From Sinorhizobium fredii NGR234 (lineage in GTDB: Bacteria; Pseudomonadota; Alphaproteobacteria; Rhizobiales; Rhizobiaceae): DNA of 64,000 nucleotides. This document shows positions 46,679-55,635 of the stretch, one piece after another. The notes beneath the pieces were generated by a model. That model did not search any database, was not told the DNA's origin, and saw nothing but the letters and a program-made list of their open reading frames with translations. Position numbers and translations under genes: made by a program. How positions within the stretch are numbered: the stretch's first letter is position 1; every line of letters starts with the position of its first letter. Where the stretch lies: the NCBI RefSeq assembly GCF_000018545.1, contig NC_012587.1, positions 744,001 through 808,000 on the forward strand. Reading direction: 5' to 3'.

Positions 46679-46764
46679 TTGGACAGAGCTATAGCATGTG
46701 CCAACGGATTGAAATATCGGCAATCCGGACCCACGCCCTATCCGAAATTCGATGAGCAACTGAC

Positions 46765-47403
46765 ATGACCTACGCAGAAAATCTCTGGCTGTTCTTCACC
46801 CTTCTCTTCGGCATCATCATCGTCCCCGGCATGGACATGGTCTTCGTGCTGGCCAACGCGATAACCGGCGGACGCAGTTCCGGCCTCGCCGCGACGGCGG
46901 GCATCATGGCAGGCGGCGTGCTGCACACGCTCTATGCCGCGCTCGGCGTCAGCGTCGTCTTGCATCTGGTGCCGGAGCTCTTCAACGTGCTGCTCGTCGC
47001 CGGCGCCGCCTACATCGCCTGGATCGGCTTCTCGCTGCTGCGCAGTTCCATCACCATTGGCGGCGTCGAGGCGGGGGCGAGGCTCTCGCGCTGGGCGAGC
47101 TTTCGACAGGGGGCGCTGACGAGCCTGATGAATCCGAAGGCCTATCTCTTCATGTTCGCCGTCTACCCGCAGTTCCTGAAGCCGCAATTCGGTCCCGTCT
47201 GGTCGCAGGCAGCGGTCATGGCGCTGATGATCGCCGTGACGCAGCTTGCCGTCTATGGCGGCCTGGCGCTTGCCGCGGGCCGCGGCCGCGACGTGCTGGT
47301 CGGCAGCCCGGCGGCGACGGTTGCCATCGGCCGCGGTGCCGGCCTGCTGCTTGTCGCAATCGCCGTCTTCACCGTCTGGCAGGGTTGGAGTGGCGCCCGG
47401 TGA
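46765..47403 (+). CDS. LysE/RhtB family exporter
   Basis: The 212-aa product has six membrane segments and the family motif FGIIIVPGMDMVFVLANAITGGRSSGLAATAG, with SLMNPKAYLFMFAVYPQF. It exports an amino acid or related metabolite, substrate unknown. Expression is probably controlled by the divergent WYL regulator. Confidence 0.9.
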   Translation: MTYAENLWLFFTLLFGIIIVPGMDMVFVLANAITGGRSSGLAATAGIMAGGVLHTLYAALGVSVVLHLVPELFNVLLVAGAAYIAWIGFSLLRSSITIGGVEAGARLSRWASFRQGALTSLMNPKAYLFMFAVYPQFLKPQFGPVWSQAAVMALMIAVTQLAVYGGLALAAGRGRDVLVGSPAATVAIGRGAGLLLVAIAVFTVWQGWSGAR

Positions 47404-47427
47404 GTTGTTGTGCCTGCTCAAGTATCA

Positions 47428-47450
47428 AACATGAATTTAAAATTCATGTT
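47428..47450. repeat. AT-rich palindrome after the exporter gene
   Basis: AACATGAATTT-A-AAATTCATGTT has perfect 11-base arms and lies 25 bp past the exporter stop. It could be a terminator or a binding site. The rest of the 213-bp gap shows nothing recognisable. Confidence 0.5.
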
Positions 47451-47616
47451 ATGTGATGGATGCAAGTGCTCGCCGCGCCGTGAGGTATAGCGCGGCGAAT
47501 TATGCTGAAATGACAAGCACATCAATTAAATGTTACTTCCGTCGAAAAGCCAAAATGCCATCATGCCGGCGCCTTCAACCGGAAGCCGCGGAAGCGGGTT
47601 CGAACGACCGGAGACC

Positions 47617-48066
47617 ATGATGAAGATACGAGCTTTTGTGCTTGCGGCCGCCCTTGCAGGCTTGGGCATCACCGCTGTCACCGCCGCGGATGAGCCTCAG
47701 GCGGTTCGCCAGCAACTGATGAAGAAGGTGGGCCAAGCCGCCGGTGCGCTGAGCGGTATCGCCAAGGGCGAAAAGCCCTATGATGCCGAAATCGTCAAGG
47801 CATCGCTGACGACGATCAGCGAGACGGTGAAGGTCTTTCCGAGTCATTTCCCGGCTGGCTCGGAAACCGGTTCGGAGACCGAGGCGAGTCCGAAGATCTG
47901 GCAGAACATGGATGACTTCAAGGCGAAGGCGGCCAAGCTCGGCGGCGATGCGGAGAAGATTCTCGCCGAACTGCCCGCCGACCAGGCCGGCGTCGGCGCC
48001 GCCCTCGGCGTCCTTGGCAAGGATTGCGCCAGCTGTCATGAGAGCTATCGTCTGAAGAAAGAGTAG
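47617..48066 (+). CDS. Cytochrome c' / c556 family protein
   Basis: The start at 47617 follows GGAGACC (a second ATG is at 47620). The 149-aa product has a signal peptide (MMKIRAFVLAAALAGLGITAVTAA), a four-helix cytochrome c' fold and the C-terminal haem site CASCH. It is a periplasmic monohaem protein involved in electron transfer or NO handling. The following dihaem cytochrome gene starts 76 bp on and is probably in the same operon. Confidence 0.88.
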   Translation: MMKIRAFVLAAALAGLGITAVTAADEPQAVRQQLMKKVGQAAGALSGIAKGEKPYDAEIVKASLTTISETVKVFPSHFPAGSETGSETEASPKIWQNMDDFKAKAAKLGGDAEKILAELPADQAGVGAALGVLGKDCASCHESYRLKKE

Positions 48067-48142
48067 CGGCAGGCCGTTGATTCTTCCTTCGATGCGCCCG
48101 GTTCGCCCGGCGCATTCTTTTCTGCAAGGTTGAGGAGAGGCG

Positions 48143-49057
48143 ATGGGGCGGCGCGCAACAAGGTTTTTGTCCGGTCTGGTTCTGCTGGCCGTGGTCGGCG
48201 CCGGCGCCTTCTGGTGGCTGACGAAGCCTGCCCCTTGGGATGCTGCGTATTGGGCGGGGCTGGGCGAGCCGGACCTCGCCAATGGCGAGCGGGTCTTCTG
48301 GGCCGGCGGCTGCACCAGTTGCCATGCCGCACCCGGCGCCAAGGACGACGCCCGGCTGGTGCTGGCCGGCGGGCGGCCGCTAAAGAGCCCCTTCGGAACT
48401 TTCTACCCGCCAAATATCTCGCCGGACGAGACGGCAGGGGTCGGCGGCTGGACACTCGCCGCGTTCGGCAACGCCATGACGCGTGGCGTAGGCAAGGATG
48501 GCGAGCATCTCTATCCGTCGTTCCCGTACGGTTCCTATGCGCGGATGAGCCCCAAGGACATCAACGATCTCTGGGGCTTCATGCGAACGCTACCGAAGAG
48601 CGACAATGTGGCGCCGCCGCATGACCTGCCGTTCCCCTTCAATATCCGCCTGACGCTCGGCGGCTGGAAACTCTTATACCTCAACGACGCGCCGCGGGTT
48701 GACGTCGATACCGCCGACGCCAAGCTCGCCCGCGGCCAGTATCTCGTCGAAGGCCCCGGCCATTGCGGCGAGTGCCACACGCCGCGCAATGCACTCGGCG
48801 GTTTCGAAGCGGACCGGTGGCTCGCCGGCGCCCCGAACCCGGAAGGCGAGGGACGGATTCCCGACATCACCCCCGGCTCGAAGAGCATCGGCGGCTGGAG
48901 TGCGTCGGACATCGCCTCCTATCTGGAGACGGGTTTCACGCCCGAATTCGATTCCGTCGGCGGTTCGATGGTCGAGGTCCAGCAGAACATGGCAAAGCTT
49001 CCCGCAGCCGAGAGGGAGGCGATTGCCGCCTATTTGAAGGCGCTGCCTCCGTCCTGA
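48143..49057 (+). CDS. Membrane-anchored dihaem cytochrome c
   Basis: The 304-aa product has an N-terminal anchor (FLSGLVLLAVVGAGAFWWL) and two haem c sites, CTSCH near residue 57 and CGECH near residue 209, each within a cytochrome domain. It resembles cytochrome subunits that take electrons from periplasmic dehydrogenases. Its partner may be the upstream cytochrome c'-type protein. A dehydrogenase partner is not adjacent. Confidence 0.88.
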   Translation: MGRRATRFLSGLVLLAVVGAGAFWWLTKPAPWDAAYWAGLGEPDLANGERVFWAGGCTSCHAAPGAKDDARLVLAGGRPLKSPFGTFYPPNISPDETAGVGGWTLAAFGNAMTRGVGKDGEHLYPSFPYGSYARMSPKDINDLWGFMRTLPKSDNVAPPHDLPFPFNIRLTLGGWKLLYLNDAPRVDVDTADAKLARGQYLVEGPGHCGECHTPRNALGGFEADRWLAGAPNPEGEGRIPDITPGSKSIGGWSASDIASYLETGFTPEFDSVGGSMVEVQQNMAKLPAAEREAIAAYLKALPPS

Positions 49058-49144
49058 TGCATCTCCCCAAAAATTGTGCTTTGGGACGACAGCGCTCGGG
49101 TTCACCGGCAAGGGTCGCGCGAGAGGGGCGTCGACCCCTCCCGC

Positions 49145-49648
49145 TCAGCCGAGCTTCTGCATATAGCGCATGCCGGTCACCGGCCGCGGCACGAAGCGCT
49201 CCGACTCGTAGAAGCGATGCGCCTGGAAATTGCCGGTGGCGGCGCTGACCGCCAGGTAGTCGCATCCGGCCATCCTTGCCTGCTCGCGCGCCTTGGCGAC
49301 GAGATGGCGGCCGATGCCGGTGCCGCGATGGGCGGGGCGCACGAAGAGGTGATGCAGTTCCATGCCGCGGGCGCCCTCGGCTGCCCGGTACTGGGGAACC
49401 AGGATGGCGTAGCCGATCAGTTCCCCGCCGGCCTCGGCGACGAGGGCCGTGATCCAGGGGGTGCGGCCGAAAAGGTCGCGTTCGAGCTGTTCCGGCGTGA
49501 GCGGGGCGGCATCGCCGTGATGGGCGGCAAGCTCGGCGATCATCGCGCGCAGTTCGGGAAGATCGCGCGGCTTGGCGCAGCGGATCGTCACCATCGGCGC
49601 TCTGACCGAGGGTATAGGATGAAGGGTAGGCGTGGCGGTCTGCAGCAT
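49145..49648 (-). CDS. GNAT family N-acetyltransferase
   Basis: The 167-aa product has the acetyl-CoA-binding core HHLFVRPAHRGTGIGRHLVAKAREQARMAG (motif A) and a C-terminal YESERFVP segment. Its acceptor is unknown. The ribosome site is GAGGAG. An in-frame later ATG (MVTIRCAKPRDL) is also possible. Confidence 0.85.
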   Translation of the reverse strand: MLQTATPTLHPIPSVRAPMVTIRCAKPRDLPELRAMIAELAAHHGDAAPLTPEQLERDLFGRTPWITALVAEAGGELIGYAILVPQYRAAEGARGMELHHLFVRPAHRGTGIGRHLVAKAREQARMAGCDYLAVSAATGNFQAHRFYESERFVPRPVTGMRYMQKLG

Positions 49649-49846
49649 TCTCGGCTCCTCATGGATTTTCCGCCATCAGGTGCCGTGAAAAACAAAAGCC
49701 GCCTGATGGCGGCCTTGTTGAACATGATCAGCAGGCCGCTCCTATCGGAACAGCCAAAAATACGCGCGGCAAATGGGTGCGTTCTTGATCATGCGCGTAG
49801 ATTGTTCATTTCCGCGAAATTGTCAACGGGGGATTTCGTGCCGCCC

Positions 49847-50260
49847 TCAGTGCTCGCCGCCACATAGGGAATGATCGGCGAGTGCCCGGATGACGTAGCA
49901 GTCGCCGATCGTGTGATCGCCGTGACAGGCGACGATCCGCTCCAGTTCGTCCTCCAGCTTCCTCAAACGGGCGATCTTTTCACGCACGGAACCGAGATGT
50001 TCGCTCGCTATGCGATCCGCCTCGCCGCAGGGTCGTTCCGGATGTTCGCTGAGCGCCAGCAGATCGCGGATCGCCTCGATCGAAAGGCCTAGGTCGCGCG
50101 CGTGTCGGATGAAGGCAAGCCGCTCGAGCTGGCGTTTCTCATAGCGCCGCTGGTTGCCCTCGGAACGCTCCGGCGCGGCGATGAGCCCCATTTGCTCGTA
50201 ATAGCGGATCGTCGGGATTTTCACGCCGGTCCGCCGGGAAAGGTCGCCGATCGAATACAT
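49847..50260 (-). CDS. MerR-family metal or stress regulator
   Basis: The start at ATG 50260 gives the standard MerR N-terminus (MYSIGDLSRRTGVKIPTIRYYEQMGLI). The 137-aa protein has a dimer helix and a Cys/His-rich C-terminus (CHGDHTIGDCYVI and CGGEH) that could bind a metal. The inducer is not known. A TAGCTTCTGGAGCTA palindrome upstream suggests autoregulation. Confidence 0.87.
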   Translation of the reverse strand: MYSIGDLSRRTGVKIPTIRYYEQMGLIAAPERSEGNQRRYEKRQLERLAFIRHARDLGLSIEAIRDLLALSEHPERPCGEADRIASEHLGSVREKIARLRKLEDELERIVACHGDHTIGDCYVIRALADHSLCGGEH

Positions 50261-50276
50261 GTGTGCTCCATAGCCA

Positions 50277-50291
50277 TAGCTTCTGGAGCTA
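50277..50291. promoter_or_regulatory. Possible MerR autoregulatory operator
   Basis: TAGCT-TCTGG-AGCTA is an inverted repeat 17 bp before the regulator start. MerR proteins bind such short dyads between stretched -35 and -10 boxes. Confidence 0.5.
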
Positions 50292-50428
50292 TATAGGGCC
50301 GCTTCCGATGGGGCACAAGTCCGCCACATTCCCAGCCTAGCCAGTCGGAGCTTCGGACCGACGCAGAATAATATTCGATATCAGTAATTTAGCGTTAGCG
50401 GCTTCGGCCGATAAAACGGAGGAATGGC

Positions 50429-51313
50429 ATGTCCCAGATCACCCGCCGCAACGTGCTGATTGGCACGGCGCTGCTTTACCCGGCACTGGCAATCGCCCGT
50501 CCGGCGCGTGCCGCGGCGACCGACGACGACGTGACGAAACTGGTCGCCGAGCTCGAAAAGCGAACCGGCGGCCGCCTCGGAGTCGCTGTGCTCGATACGG
50601 AAACCAACATCTCCTTCGGTTACCGGGAGACCGAGCGCTTCGCCCTATGCTCGACCTTCAAGGCGCTCGCTGCCGCATGTGCGCTTGCTCGCGTCGATCG
50701 CGGCGAAGAAAAACTCGACAGGCGGATCGTCTTCGGCAAGGACGTCCTGCTGCCCCATTCGCCGGTCACCGAGAAGCATGTGGGCGGCGCAGGCATGACG
50801 ATTGCCGAACTCTGCGACGCGGCGATCACCATCAGCGACAATGCCGCCGGAAACCTGCTGCTCGAGAGTTTCGGCGGGCCGGCTGGCCTCACCGCCTGGC
50901 TGCGGTCGATCGGCGATGGGACAACGCGCCTCGACCGGACGGAGCCGGACCTCAACGAAGCCAGCTTCGGCGATCCGCGCGACACCACGACGCCGGCCGC
51001 CATGCTCGAGACGCTCGGAAAACTTGTCTTCTGCTCGGCCCTGTCGGAAGCCTCGCGCCAGCAGCTTGTCGAATGGATGGTCGCCAACACGACCGGCAAC
51101 GCGCGGCTTCGTGCCGGCTTGCCGAAGTCCTGGCGGATCGGCGACAAGACCGGCACGAGTTCGACCGGCGCGGTCTCCGATATCGCCTTCGCCGGGCCGG
51201 AGGGCCGTGGTCCGATCCTGATCGCGGTCTATACGGGCGAAGCGAAGCTGCCTCCGGCAGAGCTCAACCCGATCTTTGCCGAAATCGCCAGGATTGTCGC
51301 CGGCATGGCCTGA
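50429..51313 (+). CDS. bla: Class A beta-lactamase
   Basis: The 294-aa protein has a Tat-type signal (RRNVLIGTALLYPALAIARPARAAA) and the class A motifs STFK (Ser75 in this numbering), SDN, EPDLNEA with the general base Glu, and KTGTS. It hydrolyses penicillins, and possibly cephalosporins, in the periplasm. No AmpR-type regulator adjoins it. It appears to be a chromosomal housekeeping-type enzyme. Confidence 0.95.
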   Translation: MSQITRRNVLIGTALLYPALAIARPARAAATDDDVTKLVAELEKRTGGRLGVAVLDTETNISFGYRETERFALCSTFKALAAACALARVDRGEEKLDRRIVFGKDVLLPHSPVTEKHVGGAGMTIAELCDAAITISDNAAGNLLLESFGGPAGLTAWLRSIGDGTTRLDRTEPDLNEASFGDPRDTTTPAAMLETLGKLVFCSALSEASRQQLVEWMVANTTGNARLRAGLPKSWRIGDKTGTSSTGAVSDIAFAGPEGRGPILIAVYTGEAKLPPAELNPIFAEIARIVAGMA

Positions 51314-51318
51314 ACCTA

Positions 51319-51422
51319 CTGCATGTCTCCTTAAAACAACCTCGATTTAAGGACGAGGACATGCAGCAATTCAAAGTGCTACAGCGACCTTTGCGCGTCT
51401 GATAAGACGCGCGGCGCTGTAG
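51319..51422. repeat. RIME-like double-hairpin repeat, copy 5
   Basis: This copy has the orientation of copies 3 and 4, with a well-conserved CTACAGCG...CGCTGTAG hairpin. It lies between the convergent beta-lactamase and glucose dehydrogenase genes. Confidence 0.8.
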
Positions 51423-51451
51423 GGCGCTGTCTCTTCGGCAGCGCATGATCG

Positions 51452-53788
51452 TCAGGGCAGCGTATAGGCGATCACGTAGTCGCCCGGCTTGGTGCCCACC
51501 GAGCCGTGCCCGCCGGCGACCATCAGCAGATACTGTTTGTCGCCGACCATGTAGGTCATCGGCGTCGCCTGGCCGCCGGCCGGTAGCCGCGCCTCCCAGA
51601 GCTGGACGCCGGTCGTGACGTCATAGGCCCTCAGGAAATTGTCGACCGCTGCACCAAGGAAGGCGACGCCGCCCTTGGTGACGATCGGTCCGCCGATACC
51701 CGGCACGCCGAGCCTGAAGGGGAGCGGCAGCGGCGTCATGTCGTAGACCGTGCCGTTCTTGTGCTTGTAGGCGATCTTGCCCGTCCTGAGATCGGCGCCT
51801 GCGACATAGCCCCAGGGCGGCGCCTGACAGGGAATCTGCAGGGGACCGAGGAAGGGACCCATATAGACGCCGAAGGGAGCGCCCTCATTGCGATTGAGCC
51901 CTTGCTCGCTGCCCTTCTCGCCTTCGCCCTTCGGCGGAATCTCCTCGCGCGGAACGAGCCGGGAGGTAAAGGCGAGATAGGTGGGCATTCCGAACACCAC
52001 CTGCCGCTCCGGATCGACGGCGACCGAGCCCCAGTTGAAGACGCCGAAATTGCCGGGATAGACGAGCGTTCCTTCGAGCGACGGAGGCGTGTAGCGGCCT
52101 TCATACTTCAACGAGAGGAACTCGATCCGGCAGGCGAGCTGGTCGAACATGGTGATCCCCCACATGTCGCGTTCCCTAAGCGGCGGCGGCATGAAGGTGA
52201 GGCCGGAGACCGGCTGGGTCGGAGCGGTGAAATCCTCGGCGATCGCGCCGCCCGGGGCGGGAACTTCCTCGACCGGAATGATCGGTTCCCCGCTGCGGCG
52301 GTCGAGCACATAGAGATCGCCCTGCTTGGTCGGGCCGACGAGCGCCGGCACGACGCTTCCGTCTTCCTTTGTGATGTCGAGCAGCACCGGCTGCGCCGGC
52401 ACATCCATGTCCCAGAGATCGTGGTGCACGGTCTGGCGGACCCAACGCACCGCGCCCGTATTGATGTCGAGCGCGACGATCGATGATGAATACTTCTCGA
52501 CATGCGCGCTGCGCCCCATGCCGAGCTGGTCGGGCACCTGGTTGCCGAGCGGGACATAGATGAGCCCAAGGGCCTCGTCGACCGAGGAAACCGACCAGCT
52601 GTTGGGCGAGTTCGTCGTGTAGAACTGGCCGGCCGGCAGCGGCGCAGTCTGCTCGGGATTGCCGCTGTCCCAGTTCCAGATGAGCGCGCCCGTCTTGATA
52701 TCGAAGGCGCGAATGACGCCGGACTGTTCCTGCGTCGAATAATTGTCGTTGACTGCGCCGCCGACGATGATCTTGCCGGCGACGGCGACCGGGGGCGACG
52801 TCGAATAGTAGTAACCGGCGGGGTTGTACCGCATGCCCCGTTCGAGGTGCAGGACGCCCTGGTCGGCAAAACCGGTGCAGACGGTACCGTTGGCGGCATC
52901 GAGCGCGATCAGCCTGGCGTCCGAGGTCGGCAGGTAGATGCGCTCGGCACAGGCGCTGCCGGTGGCCGCCGCGGGATCGGCCCAATAGGTGACGCCGCGG
53001 CAGGTCTGGTGCTGGCGGTCGGGGTTCAGCCCGGAGTTCGAATCATATTTCCATTTCTCCCTGCCGGTGGCGGCATCGAGCGCGATTGCCCAGTTGTGCG
53101 GCGTGCAGAGAAAAAGCGTGTCCTTCACCTTCAGGGGCGTCACCTGATAGGTGGTCTCGCCGATATCTTCCGGCAGTTTGACGTCCCCCGTCCGGTACTG
53201 CCACGCCACCTCGAGCGTCGCGACGTTTTCCCGATGGATCTGGGCGAGCGGCGAATAGCGCTGGCCGAACAGCGTTCGGCCGTAGTGATGCCACTCGCCG
53301 GCGGGCACATTGCCGCCGAGATCAGGGTCGGCCGCTACGACATCGGCTGGCAGGTCACCGCGAATGTCATGAACATCCTGCGTCATCGCATAGGCCGCGA
53401 CGCCGATCGCGATGAGACCGGCGAGCGCAAGCGGCCAGGCAACGGCGCCGTAGCGTTCGCCGGATGGACTGACGAAGCCGAGCGGCCGGCGGATCCACGG
53501 GGTGAGCAGCCAGAAACCCAAGAGGATGATGACGCCGCCGCGCGGGCCGAGTTGCCACCAGTCGAACCCTACCTCCCAGATGGCCCAGGCGAGCGAGCCG
53601 AGAATGATCAGCGTATAGACCCAGATCGCCGCCGCATTCTTGCGGAAGAGCAGCCATGCCGCGAGCAGGAAGGCCAGGCCGGTGATGAGATAATATGGAC
53701 TGCCGCCAAGGAGGAGGAGCCTCGCCCCTCCCGCGCCGAGCGCCAGGCCGATCAGCGCGAAGAAAAGGGCGGTCAGGACAATGGGCAT
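51452..53788 (-). CDS. gcd: Membrane-bound PQQ glucose dehydrogenase
   Basis: The 778-aa protein has five N-terminal membrane helices (about residues 1-140) and an eight-bladed quinoprotein propeller with W-docking repeats (NTGAVRWVRQTVHHDLWDMDVPAQP, GPTKQGDLYVLDRRSGEPI, FGMPTYLAFTSR). It oxidises glucose to gluconate in the periplasm and passes electrons to ubiquinone. PQQ synthesis genes are not in the window. Acid production by such enzymes solubilises mineral phosphate. Confidence 0.94.
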   Translation of the reverse strand: MPIVLTALFFALIGLALGAGGARLLLLGGSPYYLITGLAFLLAAWLLFRKNAAAIWVYTLIILGSLAWAIWEVGFDWWQLGPRGGVIILLGFWLLTPWIRRPLGFVSPSGERYGAVAWPLALAGLIAIGVAAYAMTQDVHDIRGDLPADVVAADPDLGGNVPAGEWHHYGRTLFGQRYSPLAQIHRENVATLEVAWQYRTGDVKLPEDIGETTYQVTPLKVKDTLFLCTPHNWAIALDAATGREKWKYDSNSGLNPDRQHQTCRGVTYWADPAAATGSACAERIYLPTSDARLIALDAANGTVCTGFADQGVLHLERGMRYNPAGYYYSTSPPVAVAGKIIVGGAVNDNYSTQEQSGVIRAFDIKTGALIWNWDSGNPEQTAPLPAGQFYTTNSPNSWSVSSVDEALGLIYVPLGNQVPDQLGMGRSAHVEKYSSSIVALDINTGAVRWVRQTVHHDLWDMDVPAQPVLLDITKEDGSVVPALVGPTKQGDLYVLDRRSGEPIIPVEEVPAPGGAIAEDFTAPTQPVSGLTFMPPPLRERDMWGITMFDQLACRIEFLSLKYEGRYTPPSLEGTLVYPGNFGVFNWGSVAVDPERQVVFGMPTYLAFTSRLVPREEIPPKGEGEKGSEQGLNRNEGAPFGVYMGPFLGPLQIPCQAPPWGYVAGADLRTGKIAYKHKNGTVYDMTPLPLPFRLGVPGIGGPIVTKGGVAFLGAAVDNFLRAYDVTTGVQLWEARLPAGGQATPMTYMVGDKQYLLMVAGGHGSVGTKPGDYVIAYTLP

Positions 53789-54007
53789 GAAGTCGAACTC
53801 CCGTTCGTCTCAACCTATGCGTCGCATTGGCGCGATTCAGCGCATCGATTGCAAAGGTAACGCGATGCACGTGCCTTTCAATGGCGCCCGCTATGGCCCG
53901 CGCGTGTTTTGGGCGCGACGCGTCGCGGTAGCGCTTTGATTTTCCGGATGTTTTTCAGCCTTGGGACCGGCTACGAACTGAGGAGGCCGACGCGCGGCCG
54001 CGGCCTG

Positions 54008-55513
54008 TCAGGTGCCGCAGAAGGTCTGCAGCACTTCTTCGTCCGGTTGCGGCGGCTCGGCATAGGCCGCATGTCCCGGCTGGTCCTCGTAGGGCTTCGA
54101 GGTGACGTCGACAAGCGCCTCGAACAGCGAGAAATCCGCTTCTTCGATCGCCGCTTCGATCGCCTGCTCGACTCGATGATTGCGCGGGATGAAGGCCGGA
54201 TTGACGCCGCGCATGGTGGCCGCCCGTTCGGCCGGCTGGCGGCTTTCGCGCTCGAGCCGGCGACGCCAGTCCGCAAGCCAGGGCGCCAGCGCCTCGGGTG
54301 CCTGGAAGAGCTTGGCAAGCTCGACATCGGCGCCTGCGTCCTCCGCCGAGGAAGCAAGCCTTCGGAAGGTAAGGGTGAAATCCGCGCCGCCCCTGTGCAT
54401 CAGCGCCAACAACGCCTGCACCAGCTCCAGGTCGCCGTCTTCCGCCGTCGTAAGCCCGATCTTGCGGCGCATGCCGTCGAGCCAGTGGTTCTGGAAGATC
54501 GTCCCGTACTCGCCGAGCACATCATTGGCGAGGTTCACCGCCACGTCGGCGGTGGGGTCGAAGAGCGTCACCAGCGTTTCGGCAAGCCGGGCGAGGTTCC
54601 ACTGTCCGATGGCCGGTTGGTTGGCATAGGCGTAGCGGCCGAACTGGTCGATCGAGCTGAAGACCTTCTTCGGATCGTAGGCATCCATGAAGGCACAGGG
54701 ACCGAAGTCGATCGTCTCGCCCGAAATCGTCATGTTGTCGGTGTTCATCACGCCGTGAATGAAGCCGACGTCCAGCCAGCGCGCGATCAACGCCGCCTGG
54801 CGGGCCGACACCGCCTTGAGGAGACCCAGATAGGGGTTTTCGTCGGCCTTCAATTCCGGGTAGTGGCGGTCGATCACGTAGTCCGCCAGTGCCTTGACCG
54901 AGTCCATGTCGCCGCGCGCCGCGAAGAACTGGAATGTTCCGACGCGAATGTGGCTGGCCGCGACGCGAGTGAAGACCGCGCCGGGGAGGATCTGCTCGCG
55001 ATAGACGGGTTGGCCGGTGACCGTGGCGGCGAGCGCCCGGGTGGTCGGCACCCCAAGCGCATGCATCGCCTCGCTGATGATATATTCGCGCAGTACGGGG
55101 CCCAGCGCTGCCCGCCCATCGCCGCGGCGCGAATAGGGCGTCTGCCCGGAACCCTTGAGCTGGATGTCGCGGCGCTTCCCGTTGCGGTCGATGACTTCTC
55201 CAAGCAGGATGGCGCGGCCGTCGCCGAGCTGCGGGACGAAAGTGCCGAACTGGTGCCCGGCATAGGCCATGGCGAGCGGATCCGCGCCCGACGGTACCGT
55301 GTTGCCCGAGAAGATCGCCGCGCCGTCGCGCTCAATCGCCGCAACATCGAGGCGCAGCTCTTCGCCGAGCGGCCGGTTGAGCTTGATCAGCCAGGGCTCG
55401 GCCACGGGCGTCGGCTCGACCCGGGCGTAGAAATTCGCCGGCAATCGCGCATAGCTGTTGTCGAAGGGAAACGGGGCCGTCGCCGAGCCCGATTGCGGCG
55501 GTATGGAATTCAT
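54008..55513 (-). CDS. selO: SelO (YdiU) family protein AMPylase
   Basis: The start at ATG 55513 follows GGAG; the upstream frame is not supported. The 501-aa pseudokinase has the SelO segments AMAYAGHQFGTFVPQLGDGRAILLGE, QLKGSGQTPYSRRGDGRAAL and GVMNTDNMTISGETIDFGPCAFMDAYDP. It transfers AMP to proteins in redox-linked stress. It ends QTFCGT, with a C-terminal Cys where eukaryotic forms have selenocysteine. Confidence 0.94.
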   Translation of the reverse strand: MNSIPPQSGSATAPFPFDNSYARLPANFYARVEPTPVAEPWLIKLNRPLGEELRLDVAAIERDGAAIFSGNTVPSGADPLAMAYAGHQFGTFVPQLGDGRAILLGEVIDRNGKRRDIQLKGSGQTPYSRRGDGRAALGPVLREYIISEAMHALGVPTTRALAATVTGQPVYREQILPGAVFTRVAASHIRVGTFQFFAARGDMDSVKALADYVIDRHYPELKADENPYLGLLKAVSARQAALIARWLDVGFIHGVMNTDNMTISGETIDFGPCAFMDAYDPKKVFSSIDQFGRYAYANQPAIGQWNLARLAETLVTLFDPTADVAVNLANDVLGEYGTIFQNHWLDGMRRKIGLTTAEDGDLELVQALLALMHRGGADFTLTFRRLASSAEDAGADVELAKLFQAPEALAPWLADWRRRLERESRQPAERAATMRGVNPAFIPRNHRVEQAIEAAIEEADFSLFEALVDVTSKPYEDQPGHAAYAEPPQPDEEVLQTFCGT

Positions 55514-55635
55514 CACACTCCAGCGGCCTTGCTTAACTAACTGGCCGCCCTTTCCCGACAAGTCTACACGAGCGGTCCTCTTTTCGCGAGGGTCGGGATC
55601 CTCCCGCGCAAGTGGCGGGAGGAAGTCGAGGGCGA

